DNA of 64,000 nucleotides from Ferrovibrio terrae_A (GTDB lineage Bacteria > Pseudomonadota > Alphaproteobacteria > Ferrovibrionales > Ferrovibrionaceae). Positions within the stretch are counted from its first letter, which is position 1. Each line of letters starts with the position of its first letter. The notes beneath the pieces were generated by a model, which was given only the letters and a program-made list of their open reading frames with translations, did not search any database and was not told where the DNA came from. The stretch spans positions 1 through 64,000 of the forward strand of contig NZ_CALSAN010000012.1 of the NCBI RefSeq assembly GCF_943372915.1, written 5' to 3'. The translations under genes were made by a program, and so were the position numbers. This document shows, piece after piece, positions 1-7,314 of the stretch.

Positions 1-162
1 GGCTCGGAAATCATGGTCGCCGCCAGGCTCGGCGACGAGCATATCATTGCAGTGTTTCACGAACGCCACAAATTCAGGCCGGGCGACAAGATCCGGCTGA
101 AACCCAACCCAGGGCTTGTTCATCTGTTTGACGCGTCGACTGGAAAAAGGCTGAACGCCTGA
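1..162 (+). CDS. ABC transporter ATP-binding protein, C-terminal fragment (start outside window)
   Basis: The frame is open from base 1 to the TGA at 160-162, so only the last 53 residues are present. They contain GDKIRLKPNP and a closing HLFDASTGKRL, the layout of the C-terminal TOBE/OB-fold domain of MalK/UgpC-type importer ATPases. No Walker motif is visible because the nucleotide-binding domain lies upstream. A binding protein gene starts 22 bases downstream and two permeases follow, so this is probably the energy-coupling subunit of the same importer. The family assignment comes from the fragment's shape plus its context. Confidence 0.72.
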   Translation, partial: GSEIMVAARLGDEHIIAVFHERHKFRPGDKIRLKPNPGLVHLFDASTGKRLNA

Positions 163-184
163 TAATCAACGGAGGAAACGACCG

Positions 185-1498
185 ATGAACGATTTTACAC
201 GCCGTACATTCGTTAAAGGCAGTACCGCGCTTGCCGGTATCGGCATGCTCAGTGGCAGCGCCCTGTTCGACTGGGCCAAGGCCTGGGCGCAGACCGCACC
301 CTGGAAACCCGAAGCCGGTGCCAAGATCAACCTGATGCGCTGGCGCCGTTTCGTTGAAGCCGAAGACGTCGCCTTCATGAAGATGGTCAGCGCCTTCAAG
401 GCGGCGACCGGCGTCGATGTGAATGTGGTCAACGAGTCGTTTGACGACATCCAGCCGAAAGCCTCCGTGGTGGCCAATACCGGCCAGGGCCTCGACATGG
501 TCTGGGGCCTGTATTCGCTGCCGCATCTCTTCCCGCAGAAATGCCTGGATCAGACCGATGTCGCCGACTATCTCGGCAAGAAATACGGCGGCTGGGCGCC
601 GGCGGCGGAACTGTATGGCAAATCCGGCGGCAAGTGGATCGGCATTCCGGTCGCCACCACCGGCGGCCTGATGAACTACCGCGTCTCCTCGATGCAGAAA
701 GCCGGCTTCAAGGAATTCCCCAAGGACACCGCCAGCTTCCTGGAACTGGTCAAGGCGCTGAAGAAGAACAATACGCCAGCCGGTTTCGCGCTCGGCCATG
801 CCTCGGGCGATGCCAATACCTGGCTGCACTGGGCGCTGTGGTCGCATGGCGGCCAGCTGGTCGACAAGGATGACAAGGTCATCATCAACTCGCCGGAAAC
901 CGCCAAGGCGCTGGAATTCGTGAAGGCGCTGTATGAGAACTTCATTCCCGGCACGGCCTCGTGGAATGACTCGTCGAACAACAAGATCTTCGTGTCCGGC
1001 GATCTGCACCTCACCTCGAACGGCATTTCCGTCTATGTGGCGGCGCAGAAGGACAACAAGGCGGTCGCCGACGACATGGATCATGCCTATATGCCGATCG
1101 GCCCGGTGGGCAAGCCGACCGAACTGCATCTGGCCTTCCCGATCCTGACCTTCAACTTCACCAAGGCGCCGAATGCCTGCAAGGCCTTCACGGCCTTCAT
1201 GCTGGAGGCGGAAAACTACAATCCGTGGGTCGAGGCGGCGCAGGGCTATCTCTCGCACTTCCTCAATGCCTATGACAACAACCCGATCTGGACGTCGGAT
1301 CCCAAGCGCACGCCGTATCGCGATGTCTCGAAACGGACCCTGACACCGGGCGGCCTTGGCTCGCTGGGTGAGAAAGCGGCGGCCGCGGTGGCCGATTTCA
1401 TCGTCGTCGACATGTTTGCCAATTACGCAACAGGTCGTGAAGACGTGAAGGGTGCCATCGCCGTGGCCGAACGGCAGGCCAAGCGCATCTATCGCTGA
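185..1498 (+). CDS. ABC importer extracellular solute-binding protein, sugar type, Tat-exported
   Basis: A 437-residue periplasmic binding protein, probably of the MalE/UgpB-like family 1 fold. The N-terminus carries a twin-arginine signal (RRTFVKG, residues 6-12), a hydrophobic stretch and an AWAQ cleavage region near residues 34-37, so it is likely exported folded. The ATG is preceded by GGAGGA at 171-176, which supports this start. The mature part has features of carbohydrate binders, including FDDIQPKASVVANTG and a segment around VWGLYSLPHLFPQ. It sits between the ATPase tail and two MalF/MalG-type permeases. The ligand cannot be read from sequence; sugar, polyol or glycerol-phosphate-like solutes are all possible. 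Confidence 0.88.
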   Translation: MNDFTRRTFVKGSTALAGIGMLSGSALFDWAKAWAQTAPWKPEAGAKINLMRWRRFVEAEDVAFMKMVSAFKAATGVDVNVVNESFDDIQPKASVVANTGQGLDMVWGLYSLPHLFPQKCLDQTDVADYLGKKYGGWAPAAELYGKSGGKWIGIPVATTGGLMNYRVSSMQKAGFKEFPKDTASFLELVKALKKNNTPAGFALGHASGDANTWLHWALWSHGGQLVDKDDKVIINSPETAKALEFVKALYENFIPGTASWNDSSNNKIFVSGDLHLTSNGISVYVAAQKDNKAVADDMDHAYMPIGPVGKPTELHLAFPILTFNFTKAPNACKAFTAFMLEAENYNPWVEAAQGYLSHFLNAYDNNPIWTSDPKRTPYRDVSKRTLTPGGLGSLGEKAAAAVADFIVVDMFANYATGREDVKGAIAVAERQAKRIYR

Positions 1499-1504
1499 CC
1501 GGGC

Positions 1505-1536
1505 TGGGTCACGGGCGGCTGTCCGCCCGTGACCCA
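1505..1536 (+). promoter_or_regulatory. Perfect 14-bp stem hairpin between binding protein and permease genes
   Basis: The arms TGGGTCACGGGCGG (1505-1518) and CCGCCCGTGACCCA (1523-1536) pair perfectly around a CTGT loop. There is no U-run after it, so it does not look like a simple intrinsic terminator. It lies 7 bases after the binding-protein stop. Hairpins in this position in ABC operons are known to protect the upstream message and lower permease expression; that role is inferred here. Confidence 0.8.
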
Positions 1537-1587
1537 CCGCCATCGTCCAGGATGCCGTGAGTACCGGCGATATTGAACGGGAACAGC

Positions 1588-2562
1588 ATGGTTGATGTGA
1601 GCAACAAATCGACGGCCAAAGCAGTGGGGCGGCGCCCGCCGCAGCAGATTGAAGTCAGCGCCTGGAGCCAGCTCAAGTCGAACCGGACCTGGCTCGGCTA
1701 CTGGTTCATGCTGCCCGCCCTGGCCATTCTGTTTCTTTTCCTCGCCTATCCGCTGGGTCTCGGTGTCTGGCTGTCGTTCACCGATACGCGTATTGGCCGG
1801 GGTGGCGTCTTCATCGGCCTGGAGAACTACGAGTGGCTGCAGGGCGATTCGATCTTCTGGCTCTCGGTGTTCAACACACTGCTCTACACGATCGTTGCCA
1901 GCGCGGTAAAATTCGCCGCCGGGCTGTATCTGGCGCTGCTGCTCAACAAGCATATTCCCTTCAAGGCGCTCATTCGCGCCGCCGTGCTGATCCCCTTCAT
2001 CGTGCCGACGGTGCTGTCGGCGATTGCCTTCTGGTGGATCTACGACTCGCAGTTCTCGATCCTCTCCTGGTCGCTGAAAAAGATGGGGCTGATCACGCAG
2101 AATATCGATTTCCTCGGCGACCCGTGGAATGCGCGCTGGTCGACCATCTTCGCCAATATCTGGCGCGGCATCCCCTTTGTCGCCATCACGCTGCTGGCCG
2201 GCCTGCAGACCGTGTCGCCGTCGCTCTACGAGGCCGCGACGCTCGATGGCGCCACGCCGTGGCAGCGCTTCCGCCACATCACCTATCCGTTGCTGACGCC
2301 GATCATCGCGGTGGTAATGACCTTCTCGGTGCTGTTCACCTTCACCGATTTCCAGCTGATCTGGGCGATGACCCGCGGCGGACCGGTGAATGCCACCCAT
2401 CTCATGGCCACGCTGTCGTATCAGCGCGGCATCATCGCCGGCCAGCTCGGCGAAGGGGCGGCCATCGCCACCGCCATGATTCCATTCCTGCTCGGCGCGA
2501 TCATGATTTCGTGGTTCGGGCTGCAACGCCGCAAATGGCAGCAGGGGTCTGACAATGACTGA
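1588..2562 (+). CDS. ABC importer permease, MalF/UgpA type
   Basis: Inner-membrane subunit with about six hydrophobic helices, the first near WLGYWFMLPALAILFLFLAY. The cytoplasmic EAA loop that docks to the ATPase is visible as YEAATLDGATPWQRFRHITY in the second half. I chose the ATG at 1588, with GGGA just upstream, over an in-frame TTG at 1573; the protein is then 324 residues, normal for the family. It overlaps the next permease by 8 bases, so the two are translationally coupled. The soluble N-terminal tail of about 35 residues is unremarkable. The transported solute is the one bound by the upstream binding protein. Confidence 0.9.
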   Translation: MVDVSNKSTAKAVGRRPPQQIEVSAWSQLKSNRTWLGYWFMLPALAILFLFLAYPLGLGVWLSFTDTRIGRGGVFIGLENYEWLQGDSIFWLSVFNTLLYTIVASAVKFAAGLYLALLLNKHIPFKALIRAAVLIPFIVPTVLSAIAFWWIYDSQFSILSWSLKKMGLITQNIDFLGDPWNARWSTIFANIWRGIPFVAITLLAGLQTVSPSLYEAATLDGATPWQRFRHITYPLLTPIIAVVMTFSVLFTFTDFQLIWAMTRGGPVNATHLMATLSYQRGIIAGQLGEGAAIATAMIPFLLGAIMISWFGLQRRKWQQGSDND

Positions 2563-3454
2563 CGTAAAAGCAATGACTGCGGGCGGATCGGACGACCATT
2601 CCGAGGGCATGAGCTATCTGGAATCGATACCGCGGCGGCTGGTCACGCTTTACCTGCCGCTGGCCCTGTTCCTGATCGTCCTGCTGTTCCCGTTCTACTG
2701 GATGGCGCTCACCTCGATCAAACCGAACGAGCAGTTGCTGGATATGGAGCGGGTCAGCCCGTTCTGGACCTGGGAGCCGACCTTCCAGCACATCAAGAAG
2801 CTGCTGTTCGAGTCGAACTATCCGCGCTGGCTATGGAACACGATGTATGTTGCCGCCGCTGCGACGGCCCTGTCGCTGTTCGCCAGCGTGCTGGCCGCCT
2901 ATGCCATCGTGCGCCTGCGCTTCCGTGGCGCGCAGACCGTCGGCGGCCTGATCTTCCTCGCTTATCTGGTGCCGCCATCCATCCTGTTCATTCCGCTGGC
3001 CACCGTCGTGTTCCAGTACGGGCTGTTCGACAGCCCGTTTGCGCTCATCCTGGTCTATCCGACCATCCTGATTCCGTTCTCCACCTGGCTGCTGATGGGA
3101 TACTTCAAGACCATTCCCTATGAGCTGGAGGAATGCGCGCTGATCGATGGTGCGTCGCGCTGGCAGATTCTGACCAAGATCGTCCTGCCGCTGTCCGTGC
3201 CCGGCCTGATCTCCGCCTTCATCTTCTGCTTCACGCTGTGCTGGAATGAGTTCATCTATGCGCTCACCTTCCTGCAATCGGTGCAGAACAAGACCGTGCC
3301 GGTCGCCATCGTCAACGAATTCGTCGATGGTGATATCTATCGCTGGGGCTCGCTGATGGCGGGCGCGCTGGTCGGCTCGCTGCCGCTGGTGGTGCTCTAT
3401 GCCTTCTTCGTCGAACACTATGTCTCGGCGATGACCGGCGCGGTGAAGGAATAG
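2555..3454 (+). CDS. ABC importer permease, MalG/UgpE type
   Basis: A 299-residue second permease that pairs with the preceding one. Six hydrophobic segments are recognisable, beginning with LVTLYLPLALFLIVLLFPFYWMAL. The EAA motif reads EECALIDGASRWQILTKIVLP near residues 190-210. It is the last gene of the operon and converges on an M20-like gene whose stop lies 18 bases away; no clear terminator hairpin separates them. With the ATPase tail, the binding protein and the first permease this completes a four-part CUT1-like importer. Confidence 0.9.
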   Translation: MTDVKAMTAGGSDDHSEGMSYLESIPRRLVTLYLPLALFLIVLLFPFYWMALTSIKPNEQLLDMERVSPFWTWEPTFQHIKKLLFESNYPRWLWNTMYVAAAATALSLFASVLAAYAIVRLRFRGAQTVGGLIFLAYLVPPSILFIPLATVVFQYGLFDSPFALILVYPTILIPFSTWLLMGYFKTIPYELEECALIDGASRWQILTKIVLPLSVPGLISAFIFCFTLCWNEFIYALTFLQSVQNKTVPVAIVNEFVDGDIYRWGSLMAGALVGSLPLVVLYAFFVEHYVSAMTGAVKE

Positions 3455-3472
3455 GGACGGGCCGACAGCCGT

Positions 3473-4780
3473 TCAGCGCGACCAGCGCGCGATGATGGTG
3501 GCCGTCACGCGCACGGCGCGCTGGTAGTCGGCGACATCCACCCATTCGTCCTGGCCGCCGGCCATGGTCAGACTGCCGCAGAGCGGCCCCAGCCCCACCG
3601 TGGGCATACCCATCTGGATGATCGGGTTGCGGATGTCGCTGGCGGTGTGCAGCGGATTGACCTGCGGCACCAGGCCGGTGGCCGCCGTCACCGCCTCGGC
3701 AACGATGCGATAGAGCGGGTCATCGGCTTTTGTCTCGGCTGCACCGACACCGGCGATCCATTCGATCTGCGGCGGGTGGTCGCGCAGCCAGGGATCGGCG
3801 GATGCTGCCTGGGCGATGGCGGCTTCGACCTCCTGCATCACGGCATCGAGCCGTTCGGGCGGCGGGAAGGACAGCGCGCAGCCAATCACGCACTGACTAT
3901 CCAGCCGGCTGAGGCGTTCGCCATCGCCGCAGCGGAGCGAGGAGATCAACAGGTTGGTCGAACGGCCGATGGCGGCCTGCAGCGCCGGATGGGTGATGCG
4001 CGCGCCGCGGCGCCGGTCGAGATCGCGTAGCGCCCGGCAGACGATCTCGGCTTTTTCCAGCGGATTGACCGCCAGATGCGCAAAGGCCGTATGGGCCGGT
4101 TCCTGCGTATCGGGCAGGCGGCCGGCCACGGTGATGCGGAATTCCAGCTGACCCGGCGCAAAGGCCTTGATCTCCTGCATGCCGACGCCGGATTCAGCCG
4201 GATGCATGTACACGGCGGCATCGGCGCGATAGCCCTGGTGCAGCACGGCGGCCACACCGCGCGCATGCTGCTTGCTGGGTGTGCTGGCCAGCGTCAGCGT
4301 GCCGCCCGGGCGGATACCGGCGACCAGCGCCACGCGCAGGCCCTGCACCATCATGGCAATGCCGGCCAGATCATCGGCGGCGCCCCAGCCATAGAGCCGG
4401 CCATCCGCCACCGTCGCGGCGAAGGGGTCGTGCTGCCAGGCCTCCAGCCCGCCGAGCGGCTCGGGATCGGGATGGGCAAACAGCATCAGGCTGCGGCCTG
4501 TATGATTGCCCGGCAGGATGCCGAGCACGCTGCGGCGTTCGCGTGGCGGAATGGCGTGGCCGGCGGCGAATTCCTCCACCAGCGGCACCTCGGCGGGGCG
4601 GTAGCGCAGTTCCTCGATGCGGCAGCCGAGATCGCGCAGGCTCGCGGCGATGAAATCCTGGATCGCGTCCTCGCCCTGCTGCGACAGGCGGATCAGATCG
4701 CGCAGAAACGCCAGCGACGCGGCGGCTTCGCGCTCGGCGGCGGCGGCGATGGCATCGGTGATGTCGCGGGTTTCGCTCAT
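3473..4780 (-). CDS. M20-family peptidase/amidohydrolase homologue with altered metal site
   Basis: A 435-residue protein with the M20 order of blocks. FAHPDPEP (H103, D105) matches the first metal-binding motif and GWGAADDLAG (D136/D137) matches the bridging aspartate region. The usual Glu-Glu pair is replaced by SKQHARG at 169-175, and the late metal-binding histidine position reads GGQDEW with Gln410. HTASDIRNP resembles the M20 segment that precedes the C-terminal block. It is the last gene of the leftward operon, and its ATG abuts the TAG of the upstream GntR gene. It may hydrolyse an amide or carbamoyl bond with an unusual metal arrangement, or it may have lost catalysis. Family membership is secure; the activity is not. 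Confidence 0.75.
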   Translation of the reverse strand: MSETRDITDAIAAAAEREAAASLAFLRDLIRLSQQGEDAIQDFIAASLRDLGCRIEELRYRPAEVPLVEEFAAGHAIPPRERRSVLGILPGNHTGRSLMLFAHPDPEPLGGLEAWQHDPFAATVADGRLYGWGAADDLAGIAMMVQGLRVALVAGIRPGGTLTLASTPSKQHARGVAAVLHQGYRADAAVYMHPAESGVGMQEIKAFAPGQLEFRITVAGRLPDTQEPAHTAFAHLAVNPLEKAEIVCRALRDLDRRRGARITHPALQAAIGRSTNLLISSLRCGDGERLSRLDSQCVIGCALSFPPPERLDAVMQEVEAAIAQAASADPWLRDHPPQIEWIAGVGAAETKADDPLYRIVAEAVTAATGLVPQVNPLHTASDIRNPIIQMGMPTVGLGPLCGSLTMAGGQDEWVDVADYQRAVRVTATIIARWSR

Positions 4781-5452
4781 CTAGACCTTGGCAATGTCAT
4801 TCAGCACATCGGTGGCCAGGCTGCGGATATGCTGCTCCATGGCCGCCCGTGCCTTGGCCGGATCGCCACTCTCCAGCGCAGCAATAATGGTCAGGTGTTC
4901 CTCGCAGTCCGGGCGGATGCGCGAGGGCAGGCCGGAGAGTTCAAACATGCGCGTGGTGACACGCAGCTCGCGGATGATCTCCGCCATCACGGCATTGCCC
5001 GAACCGTCGGCGATCATGGTGTGCAGCTCTTCATCCGCCGCCCAGTGATCCTCGACGCGGATCTTGGGTTCCTCGCGCAGCCGCAGCATCTCGGTCTTGA
5101 TGGCCTGCAGGCGCTTGGGGTCCAGCTTGTCGATGGCATTGGCGATGGCTTCGCCTTCCAGGATCTCGCGCAGCCGCATGCTCTGGAAATATTCCCGGCT
5201 CGACACCTGGCGCACGCGATAGGGCCGGTTGGCCTCCTTGCGCACCAGGCCTTCGCTTTCCAATCGCACCAGCGCCTCGCGGATCGGCGTGCGCGAAATG
5301 CTGAGTGCGTTGGCCAGGCGGTCCTCGACGATCACTTCGCCGCTGGGGATATGGCGGTCGAGAATCATGTCCATGATGGCGCGATAGGCCATGTTGGCAA
5401 GATTGACCCCGGAAGCGGGGGCGGCGCGCTTGGCTGGACTGCTGGTGCTCAT
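4781..5452 (-). CDS. GntR family (FadR/FCD subfamily) transcriptional regulator
   Basis: A 223-residue regulator. An N-terminal winged helix (VEDRLANALSISRTPIREALVRLESEGLV) is followed by a helical FCD ligand domain. Likely FCD metal or ligand residues are visible as DEELH, EEHLTII and MEQHIRSL. The start codon overlaps the stop of the upstream phosphotriesterase-like gene by 4 bases, and its own stop touches the M20-like start, so it is embedded in the leftward operon. It is a paralogue of the GntR protein at 12955-13653. Either could act on the phased GTATAC repeats in the divergent control region at 10316-10343. Confidence 0.9.
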   Translation of the reverse strand: MSTSSPAKRAAPASGVNLANMAYRAIMDMILDRHIPSGEVIVEDRLANALSISRTPIREALVRLESEGLVRKEANRPYRVRQVSSREYFQSMRLREILEGEAIANAIDKLDPKRLQAIKTEMLRLREEPKIRVEDHWAADEELHTMIADGSGNAVMAEIIRELRVTTRMFELSGLPSRIRPDCEEHLTIIAALESGDPAKARAAMEQHIRSLATDVLNDIAKV

Positions 5453-6534
5453 GTCTGCTGCCGGTGATCAGGGGCTGGCGAAGGCGATTCGCCGGGCCGG
5501 GACTGGTAGCAGAGCAGACGAATCGGGGTGTCGCAAAGGATTTGCTCCACCTCATCCTCACTATAACCGCGCCGCCGCATCATCGGCACCACATGCTGCA
5601 GGATATGGCCATAGCCATGGCCTCCATAGCGGGTCAGGCGGGTGCGGATGCAGATGTCCTGCGACATGGCCAGGCGGCGAATATGCCCTCGGCCAATCAA
5701 CCGGCGCATGAGATCGAGCCGCATGTAATCGGTCGGCAGGTCGTATTCGCCCATCCAGTATTGCGAGGTCTCGATGCCGAAAAAGTCCCATTCCAGCACA
5801 AAGCCCTGCTCCAGCAGAGCCAGCAGCCGCGCTTCATCGGCAATCGTGCGGTCCATATGGCACAGGATCGTATGCTCCGGATCGGCGCCGGCCTCCAGCA
5901 GGATGGCAGCGATTTGCGCGGGCGCATCGGCATGGCGGCCGGGATGGACGCTGATGGCAATGCCGGTGCGCTGCTGCACGCGGGCGGCGGCCTGCAGGCA
6001 GCGGCGTTCGCTGTCGCGCAGCGGCCAGGAGCAGCCCAGTTCACCGATGATGCCAGCGCGGATCGTCGTGCCCCAGGCGCCGGTGGTCACCTGGGCCAGC
6101 AGCAGGGCTTCCAGTTCCTCCACCGATGCAGCACGGCTGGCATCATCCAGATAGGCATCGGTGTATAGCCCGCCGCCCAGAATGATCTGCACGCCGCTGG
6201 CCTGCGACAGCGCGGCCAGTCGCGCGGGCTGCGGCGCCAGGCCGCCGGTGCTCAACTCAACGATGGTACCGCCGCCGGCGGCGCGATAGCGCTGCAATTC
6301 GGCCAGCGCCACATCGTCTTCATCCAGCAGCATGTTGCCCTGGTGGCGATTCTGGAAATAGTCGACCTCGAAGCGCGTCTCCATGGTGATCGGCGGATCG
6401 GCCGGTGCACCGGCGCGGCGGCCGAGCGGATCGCGCAGGTCGCACAGGATATGCTCATGCAGCATGGTCATGCCCAGCTCGCCGGCCGCCACCGGGCCGG
6501 TCACTGTCTGGGCATATCCGCTGCGGCCGGGCAT
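5449..6534 (-). CDS. Phosphotriesterase-family metal-dependent hydrolase
   Basis: A 361-residue amidohydrolase-superfamily TIM barrel. The metal ligands of the family are readable in order: HEH in the first strand (MLHEHILCDLRD), a glutamate in GIIGELGCSW at the usual bridging position, SVHPGRH, CHMDR, and the late aspartate in SQDICIR. Such proteins include lactonases, N-acyl hydrolases and true phosphotriesterases, so the substrate is open. The gene lies 6 bases downstream of an amino-acid ABC ATPase and overlaps the GntR gene by 4 bases. Given its neighbours, a lactone or amide intermediate in the same pathway is a reasonable guess. Confidence 0.85.
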   Translation of the reverse strand: MPGRSGYAQTVTGPVAAGELGMTMLHEHILCDLRDPLGRRAGAPADPPITMETRFEVDYFQNRHQGNMLLDEDDVALAELQRYRAAGGGTIVELSTGGLAPQPARLAALSQASGVQIILGGGLYTDAYLDDASRAASVEELEALLLAQVTTGAWGTTIRAGIIGELGCSWPLRDSERRCLQAAARVQQRTGIAISVHPGRHADAPAQIAAILLEAGADPEHTILCHMDRTIADEARLLALLEQGFVLEWDFFGIETSQYWMGEYDLPTDYMRLDLMRRLIGRGHIRRLAMSQDICIRTRLTRYGGHGYGHILQHVVPMMRRRGYSEDEVEQILCDTPIRLLCYQSRPGESPSPAPDHRQQT

Positions 6535-6540
6535 GGCCGC

Positions 6541-7269
6541 TCAGTGCTGCAGGATCTTGGCGAGGAACTGCTGCGCGCGGTCGGAGCGCTGGGTGCCGAA
6601 GAAATCCGCCTTCGAGCAGTCCTCGATGATGCGGCCGTGATCCATGAAGATCACCTTATGCGCCACCTTCTTGGCAAAACCCATTTCATGGGTGACGCAG
6701 AGCATGGTCATGCCGTCCTGTGCCAGCTCCACCATCACATCCAGCACCTCGTTGATCATTTCCGGGTCGAGCGCCGAGGTCGGCTCGTCGAACAGCATGG
6801 CAATCGGGTCCATCGCCAGGGCGCGCGCGATGGCGACGCGCTGCTGCTGGCCGCCCGACAGCTGGCCCGGATATTTCGGTGCCTGGTTGGCGAGGCCGAC
6901 GCGCTGCAGCAGGGCGCTGGCCTTGGCCTCGGCCTCATCGGCCGAGCGGCCGAGCACCTTGCGCTGCGACAGGGTCAGGTTCTGCAGGATGGTGAGATGC
7001 GGGAACAGCTCGAAATTCTGGAACACCATGCCGATGCGGGCACGCAGCGCCGACATATTGGTACGTTGATCGCCGACGCTGATGCCATCCACCGTGATGC
7101 TGCCGGCCTCGAAGGGCTCCAGGCCGTTGACGCATTTGATCAGCGTCGATTTGCCCGAACCCGACGGACCGCAGATCACCACCACCTCGCCCTTGTTCAC
7201 ACTGGTGGTGCAGTCTTTCAGAACCTGGAAGTCACCGTAATTCTTGCTGACATTCTGGATCGAGATCAT
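6541..7269 (-). CDS. Polar amino acid ABC transporter ATP-binding protein (GlnQ type)
   Basis: A 242-residue nucleotide-binding subunit with Walker A GPSGSGKST, Q-loop GMVFQNFELFPH, signature LSGGQQQR, Walker B AMLFDEPTSALDPE and the H-loop histidine in CVTHEMGFAKK, all intact. Size and motif spacing match the HisP/GlnQ group. No permease lies beside it. The matching binding protein and permease are in the divergent operon at 11346-12944, so this importer appears to be split over two transcription units sharing one control region. It follows the fused dehydrogenase gene by 45 bases on the same strand. Confidence 0.93.
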   Translation of the reverse strand: MISIQNVSKNYGDFQVLKDCTTSVNKGEVVVICGPSGSGKSTLIKCVNGLEPFEAGSITVDGISVGDQRTNMSALRARIGMVFQNFELFPHLTILQNLTLSQRKVLGRSADEAEAKASALLQRVGLANQAPKYPGQLSGGQQQRVAIARALAMDPIAMLFDEPTSALDPEMINEVLDVMVELAQDGMTMLCVTHEMGFAKKVAHKVIFMDHGRIIEDCSKADFFGTQRSDRAQQFLAKILQH

Positions 7270-7314
7270 GGGCGGGCTCTTGCGATGAGAGGAAAAACGG
7301 GTGAGGGCATGGCG

